From Chloroflexota bacterium (GTDB lineage Bacteria > Chloroflexota > Anaerolineae > Anaerolineales > JACQED01): a DNA stretch of 20,677 nt. Shown piece after piece: positions 20,474 through 20,677 of this stretch. Position 1 is the stretch's first letter; each line of letters opens with the position of its first letter. The notes beneath the pieces are model-generated. The model ran no database searches. It was not told where the DNA came from and saw only the letters and a list, made by a program, of their open reading frames with translations. Where the stretch lies: the NCBI GenBank assembly GCA_016200785.1, contig JACQED010000402.1, positions 1 to 20,677 of the forward strand, written 5' to 3'. Both the position numbers and the translations under genes were made by a program.

Positions 20474-20677
20474 TTACTTGGGGAGCAGATCGATCCGGAG
20501 CGGCGTAGCCAGCCTCTGGCCCTTGTAGGTGAGCGGCACGTCCACTTGCCGCTCGATTGTTATCCCCCACTGTTGTAACTCCCAGGCCAACGCCTCCTCA
20601 TAGACGCTTTCTAGCAGTCCGGGGCCGCCGAGCGTGCGATGAACTTCAATCGCGCAATCCACAATAAATCGGCTCAA
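20474..20677 (-). CDS. GxxExxY-family protein, cut at the window edge and shortened at the C-terminus
   Basis: The visible 67 codons contain 'IVDCAIEVHRTLGGPGLLESVYEEALAWEL', the GxxExxY signature ('GLLESVY') of a PD-(D/E)xK-like family of unknown function. The frame is open to the window edge (TTG at the last base), and family proteins usually have some ten more N-terminal residues, so the start is probably outside. The stop comes after 'RIDLLPK', where full-length members (about 125-130 residues) continue into the strand with the catalytic Glu-x-Lys. The repeat at 20426-20458 lies 15 bases beyond the stop, so the 3' half seems to have been lost or replaced. It is probably not an active nuclease. 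Confidence 0.7.
   Translation of the reverse strand: MSRFIVDCAIEVHRTLGGPGLLESVYEEALAWELQQWGITIERQVDVPLTYKGQRLATPLRIDLLPK

Noticed and set aside
1..20677. tRNA or rRNA genes, insertion sequences, replication origin
   Set aside because: I looked for conserved rRNA segments, tRNA cloverleaf cores, transposase motifs and DnaA-box clusters on both strands and saw none; a short tRNA could still be missed by eye.

Overview
The window is GC-rich, densely coded bacterial chromosome with no rRNA, tRNA, CRISPR array, integrase or transposase that I can see. Short genes packed into same-strand runs and several families of short dispersed hairpin repeats between genes suggest an environmental Chloroflexota (Anaerolineae-like) bacterium. 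That assignment is an inference from gene content and repeat style; there is no marker gene here to prove it.

Layout. 1-4318 (+): three membrane-protein genes: the C-terminal part of a YfhO-like protein, a GT39-type glycosyltransferase, and a small four-helix protein. 4382-11270 (+): a methylmalonyl-CoA pathway cluster made of an acyl-CoA (propionyl-CoA) carboxylase carboxyltransferase, a separate biotin carboxylase, a separate biotin carrier, the methylmalonyl-CoA mutase large (catalytic) subunit and methylmalonyl-CoA epimerase. Together these turn propionyl-CoA into (S)- then (R)-methylmalonyl-CoA and then succinyl-CoA. The B12-binding subunit of the mutase is not in the window. The cluster is split between carboxyltransferase and biotin carboxylase by about 1 kb of less GC-biased DNA holding a small membrane protein, a NYN-domain nuclease-like gene and duplicated copies of the carboxyltransferase 3' end. 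11267-12277 (-): a convergent MtaA/UroD-family methyltransferase-like gene.

12378-14549 (-): a four-gene overlapping run: MNT-type nucleotidyltransferase, HEPN protein, exported LysM-CAP protein, and a membrane-anchored thioredoxin-like protein whose reading frame is crossed by UGA exactly at the first Cys of the CxxC motif, with a stem-loop at bSECIS distance. I read it as a selenoprotein (U-G-A-C active site). This is the most notable observation in the window; conventional gene calling would split it into two or lose it.

14580-16884 (+): an EF-G-like translation GTPase with a strong promoter, an unusual hairpin in its 5' leader and a clear terminator. Its promoter is back-to-back with the promoter of the minus-strand run. 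16921-19804 (+): a DUF6036/AbiEii-like nucleotidyltransferase, an overlapping 118-residue partner of unknown function, and a large probable lipoprotein. 19862-20677 (-): a TPR protein and a GxxExxY-family gene that runs off the window edge and ends early next to a dispersed repeat.
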